This document shows, piece after piece, positions 28,866-37,016 of a stretch of DNA of 64,000 bases (its first letter is position 1; the number at the start of each line of letters is the position of its first letter). The notes beneath the pieces are model-generated. The model made no database searches. It was not told the origin of the DNA and was given only the letters and a program-made list of their open reading frames with translations. A program made the position numbers and the translations under genes. The DNA lies in the NCBI RefSeq assembly GCF_900115595.1, contig NZ_FOXA01000003.1:124001-188000 (forward strand). The letters run 5' to 3'. The DNA comes from Tranquillimonas alkanivorans (lineage in GTDB: Bacteria; Pseudomonadota; Alphaproteobacteria; Rhodobacterales; Rhodobacteraceae).

Positions 28866-28917
28866 TTCTGTAAAACCTGCTTCAGGATATTGCAGCGCTG
28901 AAACGGCGTCTACAGAA
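28866..28917. promoter_or_regulatory. Nested inverted repeat, probable RpiR operator
   Basis: Outer arms TTCTGTA (28866-28872) and TACAGAA (28911-28917) enclose inner arms TTCAG (28881-28885) and CTGAA (28898-28902). It lies right before the regulator start and upstream of the promoter for the divergent operon. Confidence 0.55.
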
Positions 28918-28923
28918 ACGATG

Positions 28924-28950
28924 TTGACAGGCGCGGCTCGGCTGTAATTA
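28924..28950 (+). promoter_or_regulatory. Sigma70-type promoter of the catabolic operon
   Basis: TTGACA (28924-28929) and TAATTA (28945-28950) are 15 bases apart, a short but possible spacing. The start codon follows at 28960, so transcription would begin at or within a few bases of the ATG. Confidence 0.5.
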
Positions 28951-28959
28951 ACATTTCAC

Positions 28960-29745
28960 ATGGCTCCGAACCCGCGCAACATCATATCAGCCGACGAGGC
29001 CCCCGTCGCCGAAGTCGTGTGCCCGGACGGCGCCGCGCCGCTGGTGCTGGTCTGCGAGCATGCCAGCCGCCGCATTCCCGCCGCGCTGGACGGGCTGGGG
29101 CTGGACGAGGCGGCGCGGCTTTCGCACGCCGCGTGGGACATCGGGGCCGAGCCGCTTGCGCGGGCGCTGAGCGCGGCGCTGGACGCGCCGCTCGTCCTCT
29201 CGCGCATCTCGCGGCTGGTCTATGACTGCAACCGCCCGCCCGAGCGGGCCGATGCCGTCCCCGCCAAGAGCGAGGTCATCGAGGTGTCGGGCAACCGGGA
29301 CCTGTCCGCCGAGGCGCGTGCGGCGCGGGTGCGCGAGGTTTACGAGCCGTTCCGCGACCTGCTGTCCCGCACGCTCGATGCCAAGGGCCGCTGCGCGGTG
29401 GTTACGGTGCACAGCTTCACCCCGGTCTATTTCGGCGCGCCGCGCGAGGTGGAGCTGGGGCTGCTGCACGACGAGGATGCGGCGCTGGCGCAGGCGATGC
29501 TGCGCGCGGCGCCGGAGCACCTGGAGTTCGAGACCCGGCTGAACGAACCCTACGCGGCCGCGGACGGGGTGACGCACACGCTGCGGGCGCACGCGATCCC
29601 GCGCGGCCTGCCGAACGTGATGATCGAGGTGCGCAACGACCTTCTGCGCGACGATGCGGGCATCGAGCGCGTGGCGCAGGGGCTCGAGGGGATGGTCCGG
29701 GACGCGGTGCCGGGGCTGGAAAGAACGACAAAGGCCCGCGCGTGA
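28960..29745 (+). CDS. N-formylglutamate amidohydrolase family hydrolase
   Basis: The 261-aa product has the family blocks VCEHASRRIP (31-40), SRLVYDCNRPP, VTVHSFTPV and PNVMIEVRNDLL, with His and Glu residues suited to zinc binding. HutG of this family removes formate from N-formylglutamate in histidine breakdown. No other hut gene is present, and the gene leads an operon with a gamma-glutamyl ligase. It may instead hydrolyse a different N-acyl or glutamyl amide. No Shine-Dalgarno sequence precedes the ATG, and the promoter suggests a leaderless message. The stop overlaps the start of the TRAP small permease gene. Confidence 0.82.
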   Translation: MAPNPRNIISADEAPVAEVVCPDGAAPLVLVCEHASRRIPAALDGLGLDEAARLSHAAWDIGAEPLARALSAALDAPLVLSRISRLVYDCNRPPERADAVPAKSEVIEVSGNRDLSAEARAARVREVYEPFRDLLSRTLDAKGRCAVVTVHSFTPVYFGAPREVELGLLHDEDAALAQAMLRAAPEHLEFETRLNEPYAAADGVTHTLRAHAIPRGLPNVMIEVRNDLLRDDAGIERVAQGLEGMVRDAVPGLERTTKARA

Positions 29746-30284
29746 CGGGCCGGCAGGACGAGGGGAGCATGGGCGCGATGGGGGCAGCGAAAGCCTACAT
29801 CCGGTGGGTGGACGGCGCGAACCGGCTGATCGGCAGGATCGTGATGTTCGGCATCTTCGTGATGATGGGGATCCTGCTGTGGTCCTCGATCTCGAAGACG
29901 TTCTTCTTGCCGTCGATCTGGACGCTCGAAATGGCGCAGTTCGCGATGGTCACCTACTTCATCCTGGGCGGGCCATACTCGATGCAGATGGGCGCGCATG
30001 TGCGGATGGACCTGCTGTACGGCGAATGGTCGGACCGGCGGAAGGCGGCGGTGGATACCGTCACGGCGCTTTTCCTGATTACCTATCTCGTCGTGCTTCT
30101 GTGGGGCGGGATCGACAGTACGATCTATGCCTTTCAGTACGGGGGCGAGCGCAGCCCCACGGCGTGGCGGCCGTATCTCTGGCCGATCAAGATCATCATG
30201 TGCACCGGCATCGCGCTGATGCTGCTACAGACGCTGTCCGAGCTGGCCAAGGACATCCTCAGGCTCCGGGGCGAGGACATCTGA
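29742..30284 (+). CDS. TRAP transporter small permease DctQ
   Basis: The 180-aa product has four hydrophobic helices (for example RIVMFGIFVMMGILLWSS and MAQFAMVTYFILGGPY). The conserved GAHVRMDLLY motif of DctQ proteins is present. It bridges the large permease and the binding protein. The GTG start at 29742 overlaps the preceding stop as GTGA and has AAAGG upstream; ATGs at 29769 and 29778 are alternatives. The gene's stop overlaps the DctM start by one base (TGATG). Confidence 0.85.
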   Translation: MTGRQDEGSMGAMGAAKAYIRWVDGANRLIGRIVMFGIFVMMGILLWSSISKTFFLPSIWTLEMAQFAMVTYFILGGPYSMQMGAHVRMDLLYGEWSDRRKAAVDTVTALFLITYLVVLLWGGIDSTIYAFQYGGERSPTAWRPYLWPIKIIMCTGIALMLLQTLSELAKDILRLRGEDI

Positions 30285-31609
30285 TGCCGTACGAGCTGAT
30301 CGCCATCCTCATGTTCTCGACCATGATGGTCATGCTGCTGACCGGCCAGCGGGTCTTCGGGGCCATCGGCTTTGTTGCCGTGGTCGCGGCGCTGCTGCTC
30401 TGGGGCGACCGGGGCGGGTACGACCTGGGCTTCTCGGCGCTGATGAAGCTGATGAAGTGGTATCCGTTGCTGACGCTGCCGATGTTCATCTTCATGGGCT
30501 ATGTGCTGTCGGAAAGCCGCATCGCCGACGACCTCTACCGCATGTTCCATGTCTGGATGGGCGGCCTGTCGGGGGGCTTGGCCATCGGGACGATCGGGCT
30601 GATGGTGCTGATCTCGGCCATGAACGGGCTGAGCGTGGCGGGCATGGCCATCGGCGCGACCATCGCGTTGCCCGAGCTTTTGCGCCGGAACTACGACAAG
30701 CGGATGGTGACGGGGGTCATCCAGGCGGGATCATCCCTGGGAATCCTCGTGCCGCCGTCGGTCGTGCTGGTGCTTTACGCCATGATCGCGCGGCAGCCGG
30801 TGGGGCAGCTGTGGCTCGCAGGCGTGGTGCCGGGGCTGGTGATGGCGTCGTTCTTCGTCATCTACATCGCCATTCGCTGCAAGATCACCCCGTCGCTCGG
30901 CCCGGTCCTGTCGCCCGAGGAGCGCGACGTGGGCTGGCCGGAAAAGCTGCGGCTGCTGAGCGCGGGGCTTTTGCCGCTGGGCATCTTCTTCGTGATGATG
31001 GTGCCGTTCGTGAACGGCTGGACGTCGCTGGTGGAAAGCTCGGCCATCGGCGCGCTGGCGGCGCTGCTGGCGGCGGTGCTCAAGCGGCGCATGACCTGGG
31101 CGGTGTTCGAGACCAGCGTGCGCCAGACGCTCGCCATCTCGTGCATGTTCATGTGGATCATCCTCGCCGCGCTGGCCTTCGGCGCCGTGTTCGACGGGCT
31201 GGGGGCGGTGCGCGCCATCGAGGACCTGTTCACCGAGCGGCTGGGCCTGAGCCCGTGGGTGATCCTGATCCTGATGCAGCTGAGCTTCATCGTGATGGGC
31301 ACGTTCCTGGACGACACGGCGATGCTGGTGATCGTCGCGCCGCTTTACGTGCCGCTGGTGGGGGCGCTGGGCTTCGATCTGATATGGTACGGTGTCCTCT
31401 ACACCATCACGACGCAGATCGCCTACATGACCCCGCCCTTCGGCTATAACCTGTTTCTGATGCGCGCGATGGCCCCGCCCGAGATCACGCTGCGCGACAT
31501 CTACGGCTCGATCCTGCCCTTCGTCCTGGTGATGGTCTGCGCACTCACGCTGGTGATGATGTTCCCGCAGATCGCGCTGTGGCTGCCCGACTATGTTTAC
31601 GGAAGATAA
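30284..31609 (+). CDS. TRAP transporter large permease DctM
   Basis: The 441-aa product has about 12 membrane segments. Characteristic DctM motifs are GSSLGILVPPS (PPS loop), LPMFIFMGYVLS, and FLDDTAMLVIVAPLYVPL. It carries out sodium-driven import of the ligand delivered by the binding protein. It begins directly at the end of dctQ. The substrate is not known; its operon partners (glutamyl ligase, two dehydrogenases) suggest an amine or amino-alcohol rather than a C4-dicarboxylate. Confidence 0.9.
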   Translation: MPYELIAILMFSTMMVMLLTGQRVFGAIGFVAVVAALLLWGDRGGYDLGFSALMKLMKWYPLLTLPMFIFMGYVLSESRIADDLYRMFHVWMGGLSGGLAIGTIGLMVLISAMNGLSVAGMAIGATIALPELLRRNYDKRMVTGVIQAGSSLGILVPPSVVLVLYAMIARQPVGQLWLAGVVPGLVMASFFVIYIAIRCKITPSLGPVLSPEERDVGWPEKLRLLSAGLLPLGIFFVMMVPFVNGWTSLVESSAIGALAALLAAVLKRRMTWAVFETSVRQTLAISCMFMWIILAALAFGAVFDGLGAVRAIEDLFTERLGLSPWVILILMQLSFIVMGTFLDDTAMLVIVAPLYVPLVGALGFDLIWYGVLYTITTQIAYMTPPFGYNLFLMRAMAPPEITLRDIYGSILPFVLVMVCALTLVMMFPQIALWLPDYVYGR

Positions 31610-31674
31610 CAACCAGAACTTCAGCGAATGAAGCGATGCGACATCACGAAAGTGCCTTTCAACAGGAGGTTCCC

Positions 31675-32712
31675 ATGACGACAAGACGCAAGTTCCTTGC
31701 CGGCGCCGCCGCCACGGCGCCCGCGGCGCTGGCCGCCCCGGCGGTCGCGCAATCGACCATCACCTGGCGGATGCAGACCTATGCCGGACCGGCGCTGGCC
31801 GCGCACGTGGTCAAGCCGGCGATCGACATGTTTAACCAGATCGCCGGTGACCGGATGCAGATCGAGCTGTTCTTCGCGGACCAGCTGGTGCCCACGTCCG
31901 AGCTGTTCCGCGCCATGCAGCGCGGCACCATCGACGCGGTGCAGTCCGACGACGACTCGATGCAGTCGCCCACCGAGGTGACGGTGTTCGGCGGCTACTT
32001 CCCCTTCGCCTCGCGCTATTCGCTCGACGTGCCGGTGCTGTTCAACCAGTACGGGCTCAAGGAGATCTGGGAGGAGGAATATTCCAAGGTCGGCGTGAAG
32101 CACGTCTCGGCCGGCGCGTGGGACCCGTGCCACTTCGCCACGAAAGAGCCGATCCGATCGCTCAAGGACCTCGAGGGCAAGCGCGTCTTCACCTTCCCCA
32201 CGGCGGGCCGCTTCCTGTCGCAGTTCGGCGTCGTTCCGGTGACGCTGCCGTGGGAGGATATCGAGGTCGCGGTGCAGACCGGCGAGCTTGACGGCATCGC
32301 CTGGTCGGGCATCACCGAGGACTACACCGTCGGCTGGGCCGACGTGACCAACTATTTCCTGACCAACAACATCTCGGGCGCGTGGATCGGGCACTTCTTC
32401 GCCAACAACGAGCGTTGGATGGAGCTGCCCGACGACCTGAAGATGCTGTTCCAGCTCGCGGCCGATCAGTCGCATTACTACCGCCAGTGGTGGTACTGGG
32501 GCGGCGAGGCCCGCCTGCGCGTCCACGGCGAGAAGATGGAGCTGACCTCGATTCCCGACGACGAGTGGGACACCGTCGAGGAGGCCGCGCGCACCTTCTG
32601 GGACGAGATCGCGGCCGAGTCCGAGACCAAGCGCCGGGTCGTCGAGATCTTCAAGCAGTACAACGCCGACATGCAGAACGCCGGCCGGCCCTATCGCTAC
32701 ACCGCGAGCTGA
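31675..32712 (+). CDS. TRAP transporter solute-binding protein DctP, Tat-exported
   Basis: The 345-aa product starts MTTRRKFLAGAAATAPAALA, a twin-arginine signal, so the folded protein is probably moved by the Tat system. The DctP fold is evident in SLKDLEGKRVFTFPTAG and TGELDGIAWSG. The place where most DctP proteins have an arginine to clamp a carboxylate (GLKIR type) reads GKRVF here, so the ligand site may differ. Unusually many Trp/Tyr residues follow (YYRQWWYWGGEARL). An excellent AGGAGG precedes the ATG. It is 65 bases after dctM and before the ligase. Confidence 0.9.
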   Translation: MTTRRKFLAGAAATAPAALAAPAVAQSTITWRMQTYAGPALAAHVVKPAIDMFNQIAGDRMQIELFFADQLVPTSELFRAMQRGTIDAVQSDDDSMQSPTEVTVFGGYFPFASRYSLDVPVLFNQYGLKEIWEEEYSKVGVKHVSAGAWDPCHFATKEPIRSLKDLEGKRVFTFPTAGRFLSQFGVVPVTLPWEDIEVAVQTGELDGIAWSGITEDYTVGWADVTNYFLTNNISGAWIGHFFANNERWMELPDDLKMLFQLAADQSHYYRQWWYWGGEARLRVHGEKMELTSIPDDEWDTVEEAARTFWDEIAAESETKRRVVEIFKQYNADMQNAGRPYRYTAS

Positions 32713-32728
32713 CGGCCTGAGAGATCCT

Positions 32729-32758
32729 GCGCGGCCCCGGCATCCGTCGGGGCCGCGC
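32729..32758 (+). other. Hairpin between the binding-protein and ligase genes
   Basis: GCGCGGCCCC (32729-32738) pairs with GGGGCCGCGC (32749-32758) around a 10-base loop, with no T-run. Placed directly after a binding-protein gene, it could protect the upstream part of the message and raise the binding protein level relative to the enzymes. Confidence 0.5.
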
Positions 32759-32789
32759 GCGTCCGACACGACAAAGAAAAGGGCCCCAG

Positions 32790-34154
32790 ATGGCTGGCAA
32801 TCTGACATTCGAGGCGCTGCAGACGGCGGTGCAGACCGGCGAGATCGACACGGTGCTCGTGTGCCTCGTCGATATGCAGGGGCGGCTGATGGGCAAGCGC
32901 TTCCACGCGCAGAACTTCCTCGACAGCGCGCACGAAGAAACGCACTGCTGCAATTACCTGCTGGCCACCGATCTCGAGATGGCCACGCCCGACGGCTATG
33001 CCGCCACCAGCTGGCGCGCGGGCTACGGCGACTACGTGATGAAGCCCGACCTGGCGACGCTGCGCCGGCTGCCCTGGCTCGACGGCACCGCGATGGTGCT
33101 GTGCGACGTGCTCGACCACCACACGCACCAGCCCGTGCCGCATTCGCCCCGCCAGGTGCTCAAGCGCCAGGTCGAGCGGCTCGAGGCCATGGGGCTGACC
33201 GCCATGATGGCGACCGAGCTGGAATTCTTCCTGTTCGAGAAGAGCTATGACGAGATCCGCAAGGGCGGCTTCCGCGACCTGACCCCGATCAGCGGCTACA
33301 ACGAGGATTACCACATCCTCCAGACCACCAAGGAAGAGGCCGTGCTGCGGGCCGTGCGCAACCATCTCTACGCCGCCGGCATCCCCGTGGAGAATACGAA
33401 GGGCGAGGCCGAGACCGGACAGGAAGAGCTCAACATCCGCTACGCCGACGCGCTGGCCTGCGCCGATCACCACACCATCGCCAAGAACGCGGTGAAGGAA
33501 ATCGCCTGGCAGCAGGGCCGCGCCGCGAGCTTCCTGCCCAAGTGGCACCACGACAAGGTCGGCAGCTCGAGCCACGTGCACATGTCGCTGTGGGAAGGGG
33601 ACAAGCCTGCCTTCTTCGACGAAAGCGGCGAGCACGGCATGTCGCAGCTCATGCGCCATTTCGTGGCCGGGCAGATCGCCCATGCCCGCGACATCACGTT
33701 CTTCCTGGCCCCCTACGTCAACAGCTACAAGCGCTTCTCCAAGGGCACCTTCGCACCGACCAAGACCGCATGGTCGGTGGACAACCGCACCGCCGGGTTC
33801 CGGCTGTGCGGCGAGGGGACGAAGGGCGTGCGGATCGAGTGCCGCATCGGCGGCTCGGACCTGAACCCCTACCTCGCGCAGGCGGGATTGCTCGCCGCCG
33901 GGATCAGGGGCATCGAGGAGAAGATGGAGCTTGCGCCCGCCACGCGCGGCGACATCTACGAGGACAAGTCGTCCGGCGACGTCCCCCATACCTTGCGCGA
34001 GGCGACCGGGACGCTGCGGGGCTCGGACATGCTGCGCGCGGCGATGGGCGACGACGTGATCGACCACTACACCCGCTGCGCCGAGTGGGAACAGGAGGAG
34101 TTCGACCGGGTCGTCACCGACTGGGAAATCGCGCGCGGCTTCGAAAGGGCCTGA
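32790..34154 (+). CDS. Glutamine synthetase-fold gamma-glutamyl ligase (PuuA/GlnA-like)
   Basis: The 454-aa product keeps the metal and nucleotide residues of the glutamine synthetase fold: MATELEFFLFE (E143, E145), EAETGQEELN near 205-214, SSSHVHMSLW near 259-268, NSYKRF and RIECRIGGSDLNPYL. Length and sequence fit the PuuA/GlnT branch, which joins glutamate to putrescine, ethanolamine, aniline or other amines rather than ammonia. Here it is followed one base after its stop by an aldehyde dehydrogenase and then an alcohol dehydrogenase. That is the layout of gamma-glutamylation pathways. The amine is inferred only from this context. Confidence 0.85.
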   Translation: MAGNLTFEALQTAVQTGEIDTVLVCLVDMQGRLMGKRFHAQNFLDSAHEETHCCNYLLATDLEMATPDGYAATSWRAGYGDYVMKPDLATLRRLPWLDGTAMVLCDVLDHHTHQPVPHSPRQVLKRQVERLEAMGLTAMMATELEFFLFEKSYDEIRKGGFRDLTPISGYNEDYHILQTTKEEAVLRAVRNHLYAAGIPVENTKGEAETGQEELNIRYADALACADHHTIAKNAVKEIAWQQGRAASFLPKWHHDKVGSSSHVHMSLWEGDKPAFFDESGEHGMSQLMRHFVAGQIAHARDITFFLAPYVNSYKRFSKGTFAPTKTAWSVDNRTAGFRLCGEGTKGVRIECRIGGSDLNPYLAQAGLLAAGIRGIEEKMELAPATRGDIYEDKSSGDVPHTLREATGTLRGSDMLRAAMGDDVIDHYTRCAEWEQEEFDRVVTDWEIARGFERA

Positions 34155-34155
34155 C

Positions 34156-35532
34156 ATGACCAAGACGCTCAAGTGCATCTCGCCGATCGACGGGTCGGTA
34201 TACCTGGAACGCCCGGTGCTCGACCGCGCGGCGGCCGACGCCGCCGTCTCGGCCGCCCGCGCCTCGCAGACCGCCTGGGCCGCCCGCCCGCTTTCGGAAC
34301 GGGTGGACCTGGTGCGCGCCGCCGTGGCCGAGGTGGGCAAGACGACCGACCGGATGGCGGTGGAACTGGCGCACCAGATGGGCCGCCCCGTCCGCTATGG
34401 CGGGGAGTTCGGCGGGTTCGAGGAACGCGCGAGCTACATGGCCGACATCGCCGAGACAGCTCTCGCGCCGATGGTGATCGAGGACAGCGGCGCCTTCACC
34501 CGCAAGATCCTGCGCGAGCCGCACGGCGTGGTGCTGGTCGTCGCGCCGTGGAACTATCCCTACATGACCGCGATCAACACGGTCGCCCCGGCGCTGATCG
34601 CGGGCAACGCGGTCATCCTCAAGCACGCCACGCAGACGCTGCAGGTGGGCGAGCGGCTGGCCGAGGCGTTCCATGCCGCGGGCGTGCCCGAGGACGTGTT
34701 CCAGAACGTCTTCCTCGATCATGACACGACCAGCGGCCTGATTTCCTCGCGCGCCTTCGACTTCGTCAACTTCACCGGCTCGGTGAAGGGCGGACAGGCG
34801 ATGGAGCGCGCCGCCGCCGGCACCTTCACCCCCGTGGCGACCGAGCTTGGCGGGAAGGATCCCGGCTATGTCCGGGCCGACGCCGACGTGGATGCGGCGG
34901 TCGACGGGCTGATGGACGGCGCGATGTTCAACGCGGGCCAGTGCTGCTGCGGGATCGAGCGGATTTACGTCCACGAAAGCCTCTATGACGCCTTCGTTGA
35001 GAAGGCCGTCGCGCTGGTGAAAGGCATGAAGCTCGGCAACCCGCTGGAGCAGGAGACGACCATCGGCCCGATGGCCAACGTCCGCTTTGCCGCCGAGGTG
35101 CGTGCGCAGATCGAGGAGGCGGTGGCCGACGGCGCCGTGGCCCACATCGAACGCTTTCCCGAGGACGACGGCGGCGCCTACCTCACGCCGCAGATCCTCA
35201 CCAACGTCAATCACGACATGCGCGTGATGCGCGACGAAAGCTTCGGACCGGTCGTCGGCATCATGCCTGTCAAGGACGACGAAGAGGCGATCCGCCTGAT
35301 GAACGACAGCGTCTTCGGCCTGACCGCCGCGATCTTCACCAAGGACGCGCAGACGGCCGAGGCCATCGGCGCGCGGCTCGAAACGGGGACGGTGTTCATG
35401 AACCGTGCCGACTATCTCGACCCGGCGCTCTGCTGGACCGGGTGCAAGGACACCGGGCGCGGCGCAGGGCTGTCGGTGCTGGGCTTCCACGCGCTGACCC
35501 GGCCGAAATCGTATCACCTGAAGAAAGCCTGA
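34156..35532 (+). CDS. NAD(P)-dependent aldehyde dehydrogenase
   Basis: The 458-aa product has VVAPWNYPYMT, the catalytic base Glu near 229 in ELGGKDPG, and the nucleophile in NAGQCCCGIER (cysteines about 263-265). It is shorter than the usual 480-500 residues, mainly at the N-terminus. It should oxidise an aldehyde to the acid, plausibly a gamma-glutamyl-amino-aldehyde made by the next gene product. It starts one base after the ligase stop and ends three bases before the alcohol dehydrogenase start, so the three enzymes are tightly linked. Confidence 0.9.
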   Translation: MTKTLKCISPIDGSVYLERPVLDRAAADAAVSAARASQTAWAARPLSERVDLVRAAVAEVGKTTDRMAVELAHQMGRPVRYGGEFGGFEERASYMADIAETALAPMVIEDSGAFTRKILREPHGVVLVVAPWNYPYMTAINTVAPALIAGNAVILKHATQTLQVGERLAEAFHAAGVPEDVFQNVFLDHDTTSGLISSRAFDFVNFTGSVKGGQAMERAAAGTFTPVATELGGKDPGYVRADADVDAAVDGLMDGAMFNAGQCCCGIERIYVHESLYDAFVEKAVALVKGMKLGNPLEQETTIGPMANVRFAAEVRAQIEEAVADGAVAHIERFPEDDGGAYLTPQILTNVNHDMRVMRDESFGPVVGIMPVKDDEEAIRLMNDSVFGLTAAIFTKDAQTAEAIGARLETGTVFMNRADYLDPALCWTGCKDTGRGAGLSVLGFHALTRPKSYHLKKA

Positions 35533-35535
35533 CAG

Positions 35536-36681
35536 ATGAAACTGGTTGGAAACTGGTCCTACCCGACCCCCGTGCGCTTCGGGGCGGGCCGCATCGCCGA
35601 GATCGCCGAGGCCTGCCGCGCCGCCGGCATGTCGAAGCCTCTGCTGGTCACCGACAAGGGGCTGGCGGGCATGGACATCACCGCGCGCACGCTCGACCTG
35701 CTGGACAAGGCCGGGCTGGGCCGCGCGATGTTCTCGGACGTCGACCCGAACCCGAACGAGAAGAACGTCGAGGCCGGGCTGGCCGTCCTGCGCGACGGCG
35801 GCTTCGACGGCGTGGTTGCGTTCGGCGGCGGCTCGGGGCTCGACCTTGGCAAGACGCTGGCCTTCATGGCCGGACAGACGCGCCCGCTGTGGGACTTCGA
35901 AGATATCGGCGACTGGTGGACCCGCGCGGACGCGTCCAGGATCCTGCCCATCGTCGCGGTGCCGACCACCGCCGGGACAGGCTCCGAGGTCGGGCGCGCC
36001 GGGGTGATCACGAACTCCGAGACCCATGAAAAGAAGATCATTTTCCACCCCAAGATGCTGCCCGCCGTGGTGATCTGCGATCCCGAGCTGACGGTCGGGA
36101 TGCCCAAGCACATCACCGCCGGCACCGGGCTCGATGCCTTCGCGCATTGCGTCGAGGCGTTCTGTTCGCCCCACTACCACCCGATGAGCCAGGGCATCGC
36201 GCTCGAAGGGATGCGGCTGGTGAAGGAGTATCTCCCTCGCGCCTATGCCGACGGCGCGGACATCGAGGCGCGCGCCCACATGATGAGCGCGGCGGCCATG
36301 GGTGCCACGGCGTTCCAGAAGGGCCTCGGTGCGATTCACGCGCTCAGCCACCCGATCGGCGCGCATCACCACACCCACCACGGCACGACCAATGCGGTGG
36401 TCATGCCGGCCGTGCTGCGCTTCAACCGGCCGGCGGCCGAGGGCGTGCTGGACCGCGCGGCGGCCTATCTGGGGATCGAGGGCGGCTATGAAGGGTTCTG
36501 CGCTTTCGTGGACGAACTCAACGCCTCGCTCGGCATACCCCGCACGCTGACCGAGCTGGGCGTGACCGATCCCGACCTCGACGTGCTCACGAAGTCCGCG
36601 CTGACCGACCCCAGCGTGGGCGGCAACCCGGTCGAGATGACCTACGACAACACGCGCAAGCTGCTGGAGGCCTGCCTGTAG
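35536..36681 (+). CDS. Iron-type (group III) alcohol dehydrogenase
   Basis: The 381-aa product belongs to the Fe-ADH family. The nucleotide-binding motif is GGGSGLDLGK near 96-105, and the metal ligands are D200 and H204 (GLDAFAHCVE), H268 and a His in GAHHHTHHG near 276-282. It would oxidise a primary alcohol to the aldehyde, giving substrate to the dehydrogenase encoded just upstream. A strong hairpin follows 9 bases after the stop. The alcohol is not known; an omega-hydroxyl of a glutamylated amino-alcohol is a reasonable guess from context. Confidence 0.9.
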   Translation: MKLVGNWSYPTPVRFGAGRIAEIAEACRAAGMSKPLLVTDKGLAGMDITARTLDLLDKAGLGRAMFSDVDPNPNEKNVEAGLAVLRDGGFDGVVAFGGGSGLDLGKTLAFMAGQTRPLWDFEDIGDWWTRADASRILPIVAVPTTAGTGSEVGRAGVITNSETHEKKIIFHPKMLPAVVICDPELTVGMPKHITAGTGLDAFAHCVEAFCSPHYHPMSQGIALEGMRLVKEYLPRAYADGADIEARAHMMSAAAMGATAFQKGLGAIHALSHPIGAHHHTHHGTTNAVVMPAVLRFNRPAAEGVLDRAAAYLGIEGGYEGFCAFVDELNASLGIPRTLTELGVTDPDLDVLTKSALTDPSVGGNPVEMTYDNTRKLLEACL

Positions 36682-36690
36682 GCACCGCCT

Positions 36691-36721
36691 TGGCGCGCGA
36701 CGAATCCGCCGTCGCGCGCCA
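36691..36721 (+). terminator. Strong hairpin at the end of the TRAP/ligase operon
   Basis: TGGCGCGCGACG (36691-36702) pairs perfectly with CGTCGCGCGCCA (36710-36721) around a 7-base loop. It begins 9 bases after the alcohol dehydrogenase stop. No T-run follows, so termination may need Rho or be partial. Confidence 0.6.
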
Positions 36722-36965
36722 GCCGAGGGCTTGGGATGGGCTGCAGGGCCGGGAGCCGCGGATGCAGAGAGAGAGCGTTTGTGCACAACGAGCTTCGCAT
36801 CCGGCCGAGGGTCGCGTCCTTGATGCGCATCGCGGGCTGAATCGTGCCTTAAATTCGGGCGCTGCGGGTATCGAAGGAATATTCTTGCGTCAACCGTGTC
36901 GACAGGCGCGTCTCGTCTGGTAAGAAGGGACAACAACCGGCCGGATCGCGGCCGTCGGCAATCGC

Positions 36966-37003
36966 GCCCCGCTCTCCCGTGCAACGGGAGTCGGGGCTTT
37001 TTT
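36966..37003 (+). terminator. Attenuator-type terminator before amiC
   Basis: GCCCCG (36966-36971) with CGGGGC (36992-36997), and CTCCCG (36974-36979) with CGGGAG (36985-36990), form one long hairpin followed by six T. It ends 13 bases before the amiC start codon. A short alternative stem (36957-36968) overlaps its left arm, the arrangement expected for antitermination by an ANTAR protein such as the one encoded two genes on. Confidence 0.85.
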
Positions 37004-37016
37004 CGTTCGGGGCTTC

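Larger units (their letters stand above)
36682..37016 (+). other. 335-base leader region of the amide locus
   Basis: The left part holds the hairpin of the preceding operon. The right part (from about 36880) is the probable untranslated leader of amiC. It has a small stem GAC-AGGCGC-GTC (36901-36912), a perfect CGGCCG/CGGCCG hairpin (36938-36954), a short GGC-AATCGC-GCC stem (36957-36968) and the terminator at 36966-37003. No promoter elements could be fixed with confidence. No gene is seen. Confidence 0.6.

Noticed and set aside
28960-29745. Assignment as HutG of a histidine-degradation operon
   Set aside because: No hutH, hutU, hutI or hutF is nearby; neighbours are a TRAP system and a gamma-glutamyl ligase.
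34114-36984. 956-codon minus-strand frame opposite the two dehydrogenase genes
   Set aside because: Low-complexity His/Arg/Val-rich product, fully antisense to genes with catalytic motifs.
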